This document shows, one piece after another, positions 31,402 through 43,299 of a stretch of DNA of 64,000 bases. The position numbers were made by a program, and so were the translations under genes. The notes beneath the pieces were generated by a model. That model worked only from the letters and a program-made list of their open reading frames with translations. It had not been told where the DNA came from and made no database searches. The stretch is from Luidia sarsii. Lineage: Eukaryota > Echinodermata > Asteroidea > Paxillosida > Luidiidae. Position 1 is the stretch's first letter; every line of letters begins with the position of its first letter. Location of the stretch: positions 7,377,564 through 7,441,563 of the forward strand of contig OX465118.1 of the NCBI GenBank assembly GCA_949987565.1, given 5' to 3'.

Positions 31402-31850
31402 TAGGCACTACCACTACTAGTACTAGTAGTAGTACTACTGTGTAGGCCCCCAACTGTAACTAGAAATGGTACAAAAGTAGTGGCCCACTGAAAATTACAC
31501 GAATTACCATGCCACTTGTCACCTTCAATTTGTGCAAGTATCAGGCTTAGCATGTCCTAATCTACGACAGCGTGTGGCCAAATCTTGTCGAATCATGCAA
31601 CTAGATTAAAGTCTGGTATCATTATTATTAATAATGATACCAGACTTTAATCTAGTTGCATGATTCGACAAGATTTGGCCACACGCTGTCGTAGATTAGG
31701 ACATGCTAAGCCTGATAGTTGCACAAATTGAAGGTGACAAGTGGCATGGTAATTCGTGTACTGTTCATTGGGCCACTACTTTTGTACCATTTCTAATTAC
31801 AGTTCGGGGCCTACACAGTAGTAGTGGTAGTGGTAGTACTGTAGTAAGGT
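31402..31850. repeat. Near-perfect 450-bp palindrome
   Basis: Arms of about 215 bases meet at 31,628 around ATTATTATTAATAAT with almost no spacer. Paired blocks include GACAGCGTGTGGCCAAATC and GATTTGGCCACACGCTGTC. The outer edges are ACT/AGT trinucleotide runs. It could be a foldback element. Confidence 0.9.
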
Positions 31851-32679
31851 AGAAGGCCCTATACTTTTGGAAGACAAGTTTTGTAAGGGTTCTTCTCAGG
31901 AACTGGAGGAATCATGGGCAATTTTAGTCCGAGTAACTTGGACCCGACAAGTCACCCTTTTTTTTATCGAATTTTGAAATGTTGAAGGTCGGGTGACTGT
32001 AGGGTCCAAGGACAACGGGTATGGAAACGCTTGAACTGGGACTTTGAAAAAAAAAACTTCCGAAATTTTGGCTTGTCGGACGGGAGAGAATCGTCTCGGT
32101 CAACTGAGGGGAAATTTCTCCCTTTTCCCAAATGTGAGTAAAACAAAATGACCAGTATTGGAATCTGTGATTCTCACTGAATCCTCAATGGGCATGTGGG
32201 ACAGTTTTACGGGTGTTTTTAAATTGACCATGGAGGTCAATTAACCGACTCAAAAGTCCAAGTGGGAACGACGGTCAAATTTGACCATTTGAAATGTAAC
32301 CATTGCCTCGGTTAAATTATAGTCCAGTGGAAACGCGGCTTAAGAACACCCATATGCTATGTGCACGTACGTACCTGATCAATGAATTGTTCCTTTAATC
32401 TGGTGAGTGACCCACTTTCTACTAATGCCCTTCCTGACTAGTGCTGTGTATCCAAGACTCCCCTCCCCTCCCCCAGTGTATCACCATACACTGAGTGGCT
32501 TTTAGCTTTTTCCCCAACAGATTTTTTCCCATTACAAAGTCAGAATTCAACCGGACGGGAACACAAACACACGCAAGGCATAGGCCGAGTGGATGCATGA
32601 TAATGATACTATTTGGCGGTAGACCTTCAGTATGTTGATTACATCTTCTCCGTTTCTCTAATGAAATTATCTTCGGTCT

Positions 32680-32690
<11 letters not shown>
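31851..32690. other. Intergenic stretch with one dispersed repeat
   Basis: It contains the relative of the 23.3-kb repeat (31,950-32,210) and a piece ending AGTCCAGTGGAAACGCGGCT that resembles the end of the element at 60.2 kb. There is no coding exon. Confidence 0.45.

Positions 32691-32746
<56 letters not shown>
32680..32746. repeat. (CT)n microsatellite
   Basis: A pure TCTCTC run of about 60 bases. Confidence 0.97.
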
Positions 32747-33169
32747 AGAGCCTCAGCAAAAAAAAATTATACTGCAACTGCCACGTTTTCACTGAGGCAG
32801 TTAGATTGAAGATATGCAATTCATATGTCATTCAAATCAAACTGTCATAGGCGACCATTCTGAAGTCCCCCCCCCCCAAAAAAAATGCAAATGCTTGTCG
32901 AGGGAAATTGCTCTGTGATTTTATGACTGTACCCTTCAGAAATGATAATGATGTCTTTTTAGGAAGAACGATACTATAAAGCAATTTGAGTAGTAAATCA
33001 TGGAAAATGAAGAAATGAAATTGACTCATGGAATTCGTAATTGTTTGTTTTTCAAGCTCGTTTTTTATTTCACATTGGCAAATATAAACAAAGTACCTAC
33101 ATGCGTCTCTGACTCAAAAGTTTTGAACAGTTTGTGAAAAAAATTAACAAATAAGACCTATGTAACTGT

Positions 33170-33380
33170 AAGGCTTTACATGGTGGATGAAACAATACCC
33201 CCGGTATATGAGTGTTTGCGGTGACACCATGTGCAGCGTATAAGGTCTCTTTTGGAAGAGGTATGGTTCTGAAAAGAACCTGATTGATAACTCAACGTTC
33301 CGGCCTATAAGCTTCTCCACCACTGAGTCCAAGGAATTCTCCTGATACCGGCCTGAGCATACTGTCAGTTGTGAAAGAAG
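33170..33380. repeat. Decayed family B cassettes, inverted
   Basis: GGTTCTGAAAAGAACCTGA, ACTCAACGTTCCGGCC and, further on, TTCTCCTGATACCGGCC show two family B halves in opposite orientation. The boxes are mutated (CTGATAC, GGAAC). Confidence 0.6.
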
Positions 33381-33523
33381 AGTAAATCGTCCGGTGCCTG
33401 GCAAAAGGCATAGGCTAAGTGCGTTCATACGCTAGTATAACGCTAACATCACTTCATGCCCTTCTGTTGGCATGCTGGGAACAAATTCTGTCTCGTCCGT
33501 TTTATGGCTTTTTATAATTAGGG

Positions 33524-34841
33524 TGATATACAAAAATGTTGCAAACTGCTTACTGACTAAAATTACCAAAATACATATATATCCTAAAATTTAGTGGGCC
33601 TGACGTTTCGATCCTAGCAGGACCTTTCTCAAAGGCAGAGTGACAAGGACACAATTTTGACAAGGACAAAACTTTTTATAATTAGTTTTTACTTCATCAT
33701 TCTGACGTAAAATGTGAACGTGGAATGTGGATAGGTTTATAGAAGGGTGTACAAAATGGAAAACAGTGGGTATTGGGTAATTGAAAACAAATGAGCTTAG
33801 TGATATTCTTTTGTCCTTATGCTCTTCTGCAAGGCACCTAAGGAAATTATTTTATGCTTTAAATATATAGCTTTGTTTTGTGTGGGGTTACCATACAGTT
33901 GTACTTGTAAAAGAGATTTTGCCACTCCCTTGTTTTGGCAGCTAGGAACCCAATATCCTCTGTGCAGTGTGCTCCAGTGACCCATCCCACAAAGTGTACT
34001 TATACCTGGACATACATGTAATAGGAAGTGAAGCCCATCTACATGCAGTAGTTATGTCTCTACATGCAGTAGTTTTGTCATGTCTGGACAACCTGTGTCA
34101 AATTAGAGTCTTCCCCAGTAGACAGGTGGCTGGCAATATGTCGAAATATTAAAAAAAAACCACCAAGGCCAAACCATGTACATTATATATGACTAGTGGG
34201 GAGTTCAAAGGTTGCACATCCCACCCCAAAGCTTTTGGGGGTCAGGTTCTGCCTTTGGTGTGATGGTTATCAGCTTGCATGTGACCTTTGAAACTAACAG
34301 GATGGGCAAGCCCAGTTTTGGAGTGTTTGACCCATAAATGAGGGAGGGGGGAGGACAAATTGTGTATCCTGCTCACGCCCTCATGGTTTGTCAATGTGAT
34401 TAGTGATTACGCATTAGATGGTAGACTGTCCATTAGTGGATCTTCGTTCATACATAGTATTACATAACCAGGGAACTGCTGTCAGTTATCTAGTACTGTG
34501 TCCCCAAAAGGTCGTAAACTGCCTTGATTAGGCCAACCTGTTCCTTCCTCCATGGGCCAACAAAAAAATAGAGCATTCTTCCGGTTTCCCTTCCAACCCT
34601 AAAGGTTATTGGGGAACTTGATTTAAATCAACCAACCCGGTATACAATACACCATGTAAATTGTGTTTATGTTGGCTCATGGAGGTTGGCTCTAATATAG
34701 GTTAAAATATTTTTTTTTGTCCTTGTCACTCTGCCTTTGAGAAAGGTCCTGCTAGGATCGAAACGTCAGGCCCACTAAATTTTAAGATTTGCATTTTGGT
34801 AATTTTAGTCAGTAAACAGTTTGCAACATTTTTGTATATCA
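33524..34841. mobile_element. 1.3-kb element with about 125-bp inverted termini carrying family A cores
   Basis: The left end TGATATACAAAAATGTTGC and the right end GCAACATTTTTGTATATCA are exact inverses. Each terminus then contains TAGTCAGTAA-type sequence, the family A core (33,598-33,635 minus, 34,735-34,772 plus) and TGACAAGGACA. The interior has no recognisable protein. Confidence 0.8.
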
Positions 34842-35041
34842 TATTAAAATTAGATATAATATAACACTTGACTTAGCCAGTACATGACTCAGCATAAAAA
34901 AGCCCACCCAAACCATTTTATTACCTACCTACCCTATTTTCAAATGCCATGTAATAGGAAGTGCTCACAACTACTTTGTTTTTGGCCTTACCAGCTTACT
35001 GACTTGAATTTAATACAAAATTGCAAAACTGTGAAATGTCG

Positions 35042-35095
35042 AGGGCCTGTAATTTCGATCCTTAGCACTAGCAGGACCTTTCCCACAGGCAGTAG
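35042..35095 (-). repeat. Hammerhead-like cassette, family A, with insertion
   Basis: AATTTCGATCCTTAGCACTA and GCAGGACCTTTCCCACAGG retain the family order, with an 8-base duplication in the loop. It directly precedes the 96-bp array. Confidence 0.55.
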
Positions 35096-35103
35096 GTTGG
35101 TCA

Positions 35104-35490
35104 GGACACCAGCATGGCGTCACTTTGTGGATTGAAAGTTTTGAAACTGGATCTAATGAGCCTAATGACCGTAACCTTTTTTTTTCAGTTGGCCAGTCAG
35201 GCCACCAGCATGGCGTCACTTTGTGGATTGAAAGTTTTGAAACTGGATCTAATGAGCCTAATGACCGTAACCTTTTTTTTTCAGTTGGCCAGTCAGGCCA
35301 CCAGCATGGCGTCACTTTGTGGATTGAAAGTTTTGAAACTGGATCTGATGAGCCTAATAACCGTAACCTTTTTTTTTCAGTTGGCCAGTCAGGCCACCAG
35401 CATGGCATCACTTTGTGGATTGAAAGTTTTGAAACTAGGGCTTATGACCGTAACTTTTTTTCTTTTTCTCAATTGGGCAGTCAGGCCACC
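35104..35490 (+). repeat. 96-bp tandem repeat, four copies, each with an acceptor-like motif
   Basis: AGCATGGCGTCACTTTG recurs at exactly 96-base intervals (35,111, 35,207, 35,303, 35,399). Each unit ends in a T run followed by CAGTTGGCCAGTCAGGCC, like a 3' splice site. Since 96 is divisible by three, several frames stay open for about 130 codons, but no family resemblance is seen. Confidence 0.92.
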
Positions 35491-35513
35491 AGACATTGCG
35501 GCTAAATCAAGGT

Positions 35514-35556
35514 TGAGGTAGGGTTAGGGTTAGGGTTAGTGGGGTTAGGGTTAGTG
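35514..35556 (+). repeat. Interstitial TTAGGG patch
   Basis: There are several TTAGGG units, some with GTGGGG interruptions, directly after the 96-bp array. TTAGGG is the telomere repeat of most animals, including chordates. Confidence 0.85.
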
Positions 35557-35659
35557 TTAACATGTTCTTCCAACTGGCCCATGTTTTGCTGTTGGTTGCT
35601 TTTCATTCTGATTTCAGACTGGCGGCAAAAAATAGCCACACGCTACACACATTGATGAA

Positions 35660-35790
35660 TTAAGTGGAAGGTTTGCGGTGGTGACACCATGTAGCGCTTC
35701 TCTTTCGAGAAGGAGTGTGGCTCTGAAAAGAGTCGGTAACTCAACGTTTCGGGTTGTGTGTACTCTGCCCGTCGTCAGGAGACTTGATGA
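35660..35790 (-). repeat. Hammerhead-like cassette, family B, CGGG/CCCG subfamily
   Basis: The minus-strand core at 35,746-35,778 reads CTGACGA, arms CGGG and CCCG, then AAACGTTGAGTTACC. The flank GGTTTGCGGTGGTGACACC and hairpin GGCTCTGAAAAGAG match the family. Confidence 0.78.
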
Positions 35791-37340
35791 ATTAATTAAG
35801 GCTGAATACAGACAAAGAGAGTCGTCATTATGTGGTTGAAGTTCTCCGTCCTGACCTCAGTGTTCTGCTTGGGCCTTGGGGCCCGGAATTTTTCTTTGAA
35901 TCGATAAGAAGCTGTGTTGTGAATATTTGTGTCATTTCCAATTGGACAGCCCTCAAAAGCCCCCCCCCCAGGCAATTTCAACTGTCATTATGGCCACTCT
36001 GCCATTGCCATTCAATTTGAATACGGGAATGATTTAGGTTTTGACAGATGACAATCAATTTAGGGATGATTAGAAAGATATCACTCCCTGATTATCTTAT
36101 TACAGCATTCTCATTCGCTCACCTAATAAGAAGAGTTCACCGGACTTTTTTTTTTCATTTTTAAGATCCTTTTTTATTTTTGGAAAATATTATTGATTGT
36201 GCTGGTACTGGGCATACACATACATGTACACTGTCATTTTTATTTATTATCTGAACTTCACTTCATCTCGATGCGGATAGTCTTTTAGTATGCGCCATTC
36301 ATGGAGCTTAACGAAAAACCTAAACATGATGTGTTTGCGTGTCATGAGTAAGGTTTTCCAGCAGTTTGTACATGTACATGTAGGTGGTTAAAATTGGCCG
36401 AACAGACTGTGCTGAACAAGCACATGTACGGTACACGTCTGACTCATGCACTACAGTACAAAGTCCGTATGAGCCCATCCCCGTGCAGTGAAGAATTACT
36501 GACACGCCTATTGCACACATGTACATGATAAGTGTAGACTGTACAGTACTACACTGCCACAAGCACATCCACATCCGGCTCTTTTTCTCTCTTTTCCTTT
36601 TTTATCACGGATACGCTGATGACAGCTAACCTGCCTCCCACAAAAGCATAACCTTGGCATATGCATTATGTGTGTGTGGGGGGAGGGAGAGAATCTGAAA
36701 TTGAATGATAATATCTCGATGTATGGCCATCATAGTTGCCGGGTTTCCATCAACACGCTGTGATGCCGCGGAGATTTTTAATCAATAAGAGAAATCAACA
36801 GATCACAACGACAGATACCTCTCAGCTGCGTCTGTTCCGTTGAATGCAGTTGTGCGAAATTGCTGAAAGTGGTGTCCATGAATAATCCCATTCTGTCCGC
36901 ATTTCCATTTAGCAAGATGCAGAGAGATCACTGAGTAAGATCGAGCCCATGATATATGCAGAACCGGGCTAATGACCAATCTGGTTCTTTTTTTCTTAAA
37001 TTGTTTTGAATCTGATCCGAAGATTTCCAAAGGTTTGGAATGGATGGTGAATGGGTTGACTGTGCAGAATCTCTGTTGGTTATAATGGCATTTTTCCAAG
37101 CATGCCATGGCTGTACAGTTTCTGATGAAGGAGGGTCATGCCTAGTGATACAGTTTTTGTCCTCTTCATGATTATCATTTTGTAGCAAATACTACGTTTT
37201 CCTTAAATTTCCCACAAATCCTTCCACTGACTCATTTATAATTAGCTAATTGAAAGCTATTCAAAAGCTATTTCAAAACCCAAACAAAATTAGAAAACTA
37301 ATTCAACTTGTGCTTTCTTTTTGGATGAATCTATGGAAAT
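35791..37340. other. Intergenic or intronic stretch, nothing recognised
   Basis: There are short open frames only. The density of TACATGTA motifs begins to rise near 36.2 kb. Confidence 0.5.
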
Positions 37341-37344
37341 ACCA

Positions 37345-37430
37345 AAACAGGAGGTCTCGGGTTCAAGTTCCAGGCCAGTCAAAGGTTTTCTCGGCCAATT
37401 TGTCATTTGAAATTAATCTAGAGCCTACCG
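37345..37430 (+). mobile_element. 5'-truncated tRNA-derived SINE
   Basis: Box B and tail are present: AGGTCTCGGGTTCAAGTTCC, CCAGTCAAAGG and CGGCCAATTTGTCATTTG. Confidence 0.6.
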
Positions 37431-38560
37431 GTACATATACGTAGGATACTTGTATCGTGGGAACCCCCGTTTTCGACGCTACACGTTTTCGACGCTTAGC
37501 CTTCTAACTCACATCGCACTATGAAAACAACTCCGTATAACGATCTCAGACTTCGTATCTAACAGTTGGTTTCCTGCTCTTGTCCGTCACCGAAAATGTG
37601 GAAATTTAAGGCTTTTCCAGTAGGCCAAACTCGTGTGATTCAAAAAGTTGCTCTTTTGGGGTCAATTTTCCTAGGTACAAAATTGGCAGTTGCTTCGAAG
37701 CTCCAGTTTTCTTTATTGTTGGTCCTAAAAAAAATCTGAGTGTACCATAACAAACCCCAACATCCGTAGAAAAAAAATATATCACGCAACTTGAGGCAGT
37801 CCGTTCTGGGTAAAAACTATGGAGCCTCCTATAGGGCGTCTCGCTTATATATTTTTTGAAATTTATTTTTTATTATCAATTAAAGACAAAAAGTAACATG
37901 GCCCAATAGGCTTTTTTTTTTAAATGAAAAAAATAAAAGGGCAGCTAGAGAAAGTACCAAGAAGGAGGAAATGTGTCTCTGGAGTGATATTGGGAAAGGT
38001 CATAACTGAAGAAGCAGTGAGAAAGAGGATTATGGAGTTTTTTTTAAACGTCACAAAAGAAGACATGACCAGACCAATACGTTTTAAGCATAAATTATGA
38101 ATGATTTGAGGAAAGTGTTAGAAGCAGTGTGGAAAAACAAAGACAAAGATGAACACAAAAAAACATACAGGGAAGAATTTTACAGTGCCACACAGCATTT
38201 TGAGTTATTTTAAGAATTTATTTTGCATTAAGCTGCACTGGGACACCTTACTAAACACCACTGACGAAAATAGGTGACGATGCTTACTGCGCGGAGCGCC
38301 GCGGACGTCAACAAAACCGGGTAATCTTACGGAAGTGACAGGCTTGATCAACCTTCTCTATGATTATTCTAATAGTCTGTGGTGTGGAGAAAGTGACTGG
38401 GACCTCTTTTAGTGTGAAACTTTCGTCCACATTGTTCAGTTTGAAGAAAGGTCCTTATATCGTCGAAAACCGGTTATTGGAGGATATTCTTCTAATCCAA
38501 CAGAGTACTTACGGTCAGGATGGTTGCCAGGATTCTGTGTGCAACGTACACATCCACACT
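37431..38560. other. Stretch without recognised genes
   Basis: It is AT-rich, with a possible decayed cassette-like motif near 38,440 (TTTGAAGAAAGGTCC, later TCGTCGAAAACCGG). No splice-flanked coding frame is present. Confidence 0.4.
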
Positions 38561-38690
38561 AGGGTCTGACTTCACTAACACTTTGCGATCATTGCAAATG
38601 CCAGAATCAATCGCTTAAGTCTAAAAATGCATCACATACCAATCGCTAAGTTGTTTGGGATGATCGCAAAGCGTTAGTGAAATCAGCCCT
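38561..38690. mobile_element. Short MITE (130 bp)
   Basis: The ends AGGGTCTGACTTCACTAAC and GTTAGTGAAATCAGCCCT are imperfect inverses. Further in, TTTGCGATCAT pairs with ATGATCGCAAA. Confidence 0.75.
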
Positions 38691-38699
38691 AGAGGCTAG

Positions 38700-41600
38700 A
38701 TATGAGGTGTGTCTGCCACGTACGTGCTGCTCGGAGCTGCTGGTGGTGCCACAGTAAGCGGAGCTCCGATCGGCACTCGAGAGTGCACAGTTTCACCTCG
38801 CGGTATCATTCACCATTGGTGCCGCTGTCCCAAATAAACCATTGGTGTACCATTCACCATACTGCACGAGCATTCTGAATTGATGTCCATTCCCAATCCC
38901 GGCCCCAACCTAAAATGACCAATTTTCATAGCTTCGTCCTCCATACTGGATTGTTCTCAATAAAGTTTGACGACTACTGTGCATGTATATTATTTTGTAT
39001 ATATCCATGATAAAAAAACAACAACATGAAGGCCGCAAAAAGTACAGAGAATAGGGGAATAAGGGGATGTTGCTTAGCCCTACGTTTCTGTACAAAATAC
39101 AATTTTTTTCATTCAGGCAATATAATTGTTTATCACTTCTTTACATCTGGGGAAGTGCGGTGGTTTGGTGTTGAAACTACAATACTTACACAAAAGTTTA
39201 CTTGTACTTCCTGGCATGAGATTTGCATTGAGTCCATTCGTCCATTGCCAACATTTGCCCTTTTTGTTACTAATAGTACATGTACAATGTGAACTTTGCT
39301 CCCAAAAATGCATACAATTTGCTTAAATTGGTGGCAGAACTGGACCTCACCTGCCCTAAAATTTGACAATGAAATGAATGAACAAGTTTTTATTTTACTT
39401 TTCATCAGTAATTGCGAATAAAAGTTTGATCATTTTTGTTTATAACTTTATACCCCCCATATGCAGATGGAAAGTACGCTGTGTGTGGCTAGCCGCTATT
39501 GCAAAGCTATTTTACCCCTTGACCAAAATCTCTTCTACAGAACAACTCAAATTTTGAAATGAAGTCTGGAAAGTTGTTAAAGGGGCAATAGAGGAATTGC
39601 TTGGGATGGTTGGGGCGGGGCAAGGTTTCCCCTGTGGACAGCTTTTTTGGGGAGTCCCTTTAACTCATTCGTGCCACCACTTGTCACAGAAATGTTCTTC
39701 ACACAATGTTAGGATATTCTGTCTATGCATGAATATACAATTACGTACCTTTACATCAAACACCTGCACATGTTAATGTCATGTACAATTGTACATTGTA
39801 TACTACACTGTATACAAATTATTGCACAATTACCCTTATACATTTACATGCATTTTAAAAGAACATACACCCTGTACATTGTGAGTCGTTCCTACATGTA
39901 CCGTAGTATACGAATTTACAAGTACATTCTCCATTGATGGCACCCACACTGAATTGTACTAAGATGGGTGTGTTAGGCACTTATGCTGTACTTTGTACTG
40001 TGGTAACTCTCTGCATAACACTCACCATGGGCCTGTAAACCATGAAATAGGACCAGCAACATTTTAGTGGAATAATGATGAAACAACTTCCTGCCTTGAT
40101 AAGAAAAAAGGGTTTGATCACGGCAGATTGTCACATAGTTCATGGGCAATTTGATTGAATTCCAGCTTGTGAATCACATTTTAATTAAGGGGCCAGTGAA
40201 AAGGTTTGATTCACAAATTTGCAAGCTCAAATTGGCCACTCCCCAATAGAATTAGTCACTGTGAAGCCTGAGGCATTGTGAGGTCTTTATCTACATGTAC
40301 ATAAGTGTATACATACTGTAGAATGCTTGCTAAATAGGCCTGTACATTTTACACACTTAGTATTCATCGAAGACAGTTCCTCATTTCTTAGTGGAAACAA
40401 ATCTGTTGGCAATTCTTCCCTTTGTCCCCAAGACAGCACTGCATGGGCCTCGTAATGTAAACATCTGTGCAGTCTGCACGCTTTTCCAATTACAGCCCCA
40501 TTGACTGTATTGAGTATTTTTTTTTTTATTTGGTCCTTGCCTGTTCTGGAAAGAGGTCGAAAAGGGGGTGGGGAGAGAAAAAATGACCCAGGAACCATAG
40601 CACAAGCCGATTCAGTGAATCAGTCAAGCCTAGCAGAATAGGAAACAGGCGGCCATCTTGGATTGTGGACTAATCTATTGGCCACATGTTTTGGATCAAT
40701 TTCCTTCTTCCTCCAAATGACTGCCTCCTCCCCCACACCCTCTTCCTCCCTTGTCACGCTTGTATGATTATTTTTTTTAATATTCCACACGTCCCATTTC
40801 GGCCAAGGTTTGGTGGTTTGGTGGTTTCTTGGGTGGGCGTTAGGCCTATACGAGGATATTGCTTTGGTGTGCATTTATTTTGCCATATTTTCTTCATGAC
40901 TATTTGAAAGGAAGGCTGTAGAATTGTGCATTGTATATTCACATAATTTTTTTTTCACTGAGGTACAGAGAGAATTGCTTTTGAGTTTTGACTTTCCAAT
41001 AGCCCCTTGGCAGATCGCAATTCAAATCGTGATTATTTAGACAGTGTAAACGGCCCTTATACCTCGCCTGACCACACCACACCCCAGGCACAGAATGATA
41101 ATCAATGGTAAACTAGGGCAAGACCTGCACACATGTACCTGCAACTCCCGCTTTCAAGCCGTAACCACTTGACCACTGAGCCGGTTGAAGCTGTGTGGTG
41201 GATTCAAATCTAATTTTTCGTCAAGGAGAATGTAACTCAAAGGAGGCTTTTGACTTTTGACTCCAATATGTTACTCACTTTTCCTGGCTTTTTTTTGCAT
41301 CAATGATAGCATATAGTGACTATATAAAGATAGATTGCTGCCGTGGGATGTTGAAGCCGGTAGAATTAATTCCTAATTTTGAGAAATCGTGGTACATGCT
41401 TTATGGGAAGATACATGTATTAGCCTTGCCATCGATCGCTCAGATTCCCTCTATTGTGTTGTTCTTTGATTTTCTTTCAAAGGGAGGGTCATTTCCAGAA
41501 TTCTCCGTGCCGGAAGAATCACACCCGATTCCCGGAGATCACGCACTCACTCAAGATGTGGCACTCAAGTCAGGGTGTTTAGTGTGTGGTTTTTGTATCT

Positions 41601-42350
41601 GCTGAAATAACCAGATATGCTTTCCTCTGCCATCAGTTGGCCATCTACACCTCTTCACACCTTCTCTGAGTGATCAGTTGGGCAGCTGTGGTTTTCTTGA
41701 ATGTTAAGGACTTTTTCGATCGCTGTGATGAGTGTCGTTGACACGTACATGTACGTTGCAGTTGTACACGTAGTCCACCCTGGGTCGACTCTTCCCGTTG
41801 ACTATCGTAAAAATACCCTTTCGATTTCGCACATTGTCGCGAGCGCTTGTCCACTGATAAGTGACGTCATGTGTATCTCCTTTCTCACTTGAGTTTAAGG
41901 GGATCACAAATCACAATTGCGAGATTTTCTGCAGTTGCCACGCCCAGCAGCCTTAGGCCCATCTGGCGTGATTTTATTTTATTTTTTATTAGGCCTTTTA
42001 TTATTTTTATTTTTTTTATCTGATTTGTTCCCTTAAAAGTGAAAAGTTTGATGACCCTTGCAGAAATTGTTTTGAAGGATGATTTAAATACATACACGAA
42101 TATACTATGTAAACACTTGCTCAGTGCAAGTTAAGGCAGTGGAAAACAACAATTGGTACACCTTGCTTCCAAATGACGTCACACGTCCTAGTTGACTATG
42201 TGGACAAGCAAATTGAAAAGTCCCTTTTGTAAATCAAAGGGATTTTTGTGAGGGCTGGATAAATAGGGGTTGTTGTGACTGAAAACAGTTATAGGATAGC
42301 TTAGAGGATGGGTGTGTGCTTGTAATAACAGAGACGCATGCAGAACAGCT
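38700..42350. other. Long stretch without recognised genes or repeats
   Basis: Only short open frames occur, with scattered TACATGTA palindromes (39.7-40.3 kb) and A/T runs. No coding exon can be supported. Confidence 0.5.
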
Positions 42351-42389
42351 TTTGATATCATCTCGTCCAAACAATTGTTTGGTTTTTTT

Positions 42390-42570
42390 TTTGACAAGTG
42401 GCAAAGAAAAACTTTTGGACTGGGACTTGAACCCGAGACCTCTAGATTAACCTATCAGTGCTCTTCTATCCAGCCCTTAGATGGCGGCCTTCCCAAATAG
42501 TCCACGAGTCTTTGCCAGGGTGGGGGCAGCAGTCAGAAGCATTTAACCATTAACTACTCTACCATATATG
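42390..42570 (-). mobile_element. tRNA-derived SINE (reverse)
   Basis: CTGGGACTTGAACCCGAGAC (box B complement) and TATCCAGCCCTTAGATGG (box A side) are followed by the family flank CCTTCCCAAATAGTC and GCAGTCAGAAGCATT. Confidence 0.78.
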
Positions 42571-43009
42571 TTTAGGGACCAGAAGGTTGTTCCTCTGTAA
42601 AATATAAACATTTATACAATTTGTACTTTGCGTAATAAATTTACAAGGGGTCAGTATAAAGTGGCATTTGACATTTCTTTGTATTTCTAATGAATAGTGT
42701 ACGAGGTTGCGTTTGGTCCAACCTCCATGTCCCCAACCTCTGCCCTGTCTTCATCCATCTAAACGTAACAGACAGAAACAGTTTTAGCATCAATTGGCAG
42801 TTTGCACTTATTGGATCAAGTTCATGGGCATAGGTAGTTGGATTCTGACTCAAATTAAAAGCATCCACACCAATAACCTTGGTAGAGTACACAGTTCATC
42901 AGCAAACCTAGATTCATGAAGGTCGTACCTTACATCACTCCCTGCGTGTGGCTTGGTCCTCTGGTCAAGTTGGTGGGACGTCTGGAACTCTGGATGGAAG
43001 AATTGGAAA

Positions 43010-43290
43010 AATTACACCGGAGGATTGAGGAAGGTTGTAAAATTTGTACTGGAGGATTGAGGAAGGTTGTAAAATTTACACTGAAGGATTGTGGAGGATT
43101 GAGGAAGGTTGTGTAATGTACACCGGAGGATTGAGGAAGGTTCTAAAATTTACACTGGAGGATTGTGGAGGATTGAGGAAGGTTTTAAAATGTACATGTA
43201 CATGCACAAACTTATATTGGAGGATTGTGGAGGATTGAGGCAGTGAGGATCTTGCACAAACTCATATTGGAGGATTGAGGAGGGTTCCAG
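43010..43290 (+). repeat. GGAGGATTGAGGAAGGTTGT tandem repeat
   Basis: Irregular units of about 30-45 bases are built from GGAGGATTG, AGGAAGGTT and TAAAATTTACACT. The recurring frames are artefacts. Confidence 0.85.
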
Positions 43291-43299
43291 GCACGCAGC

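Noticed and set aside
35010..35521. Real protein with 32-residue repeats
   Set aside because: The open frames on both strands follow from the 96-bp period. There is no start context, splice evidence or family resemblance.
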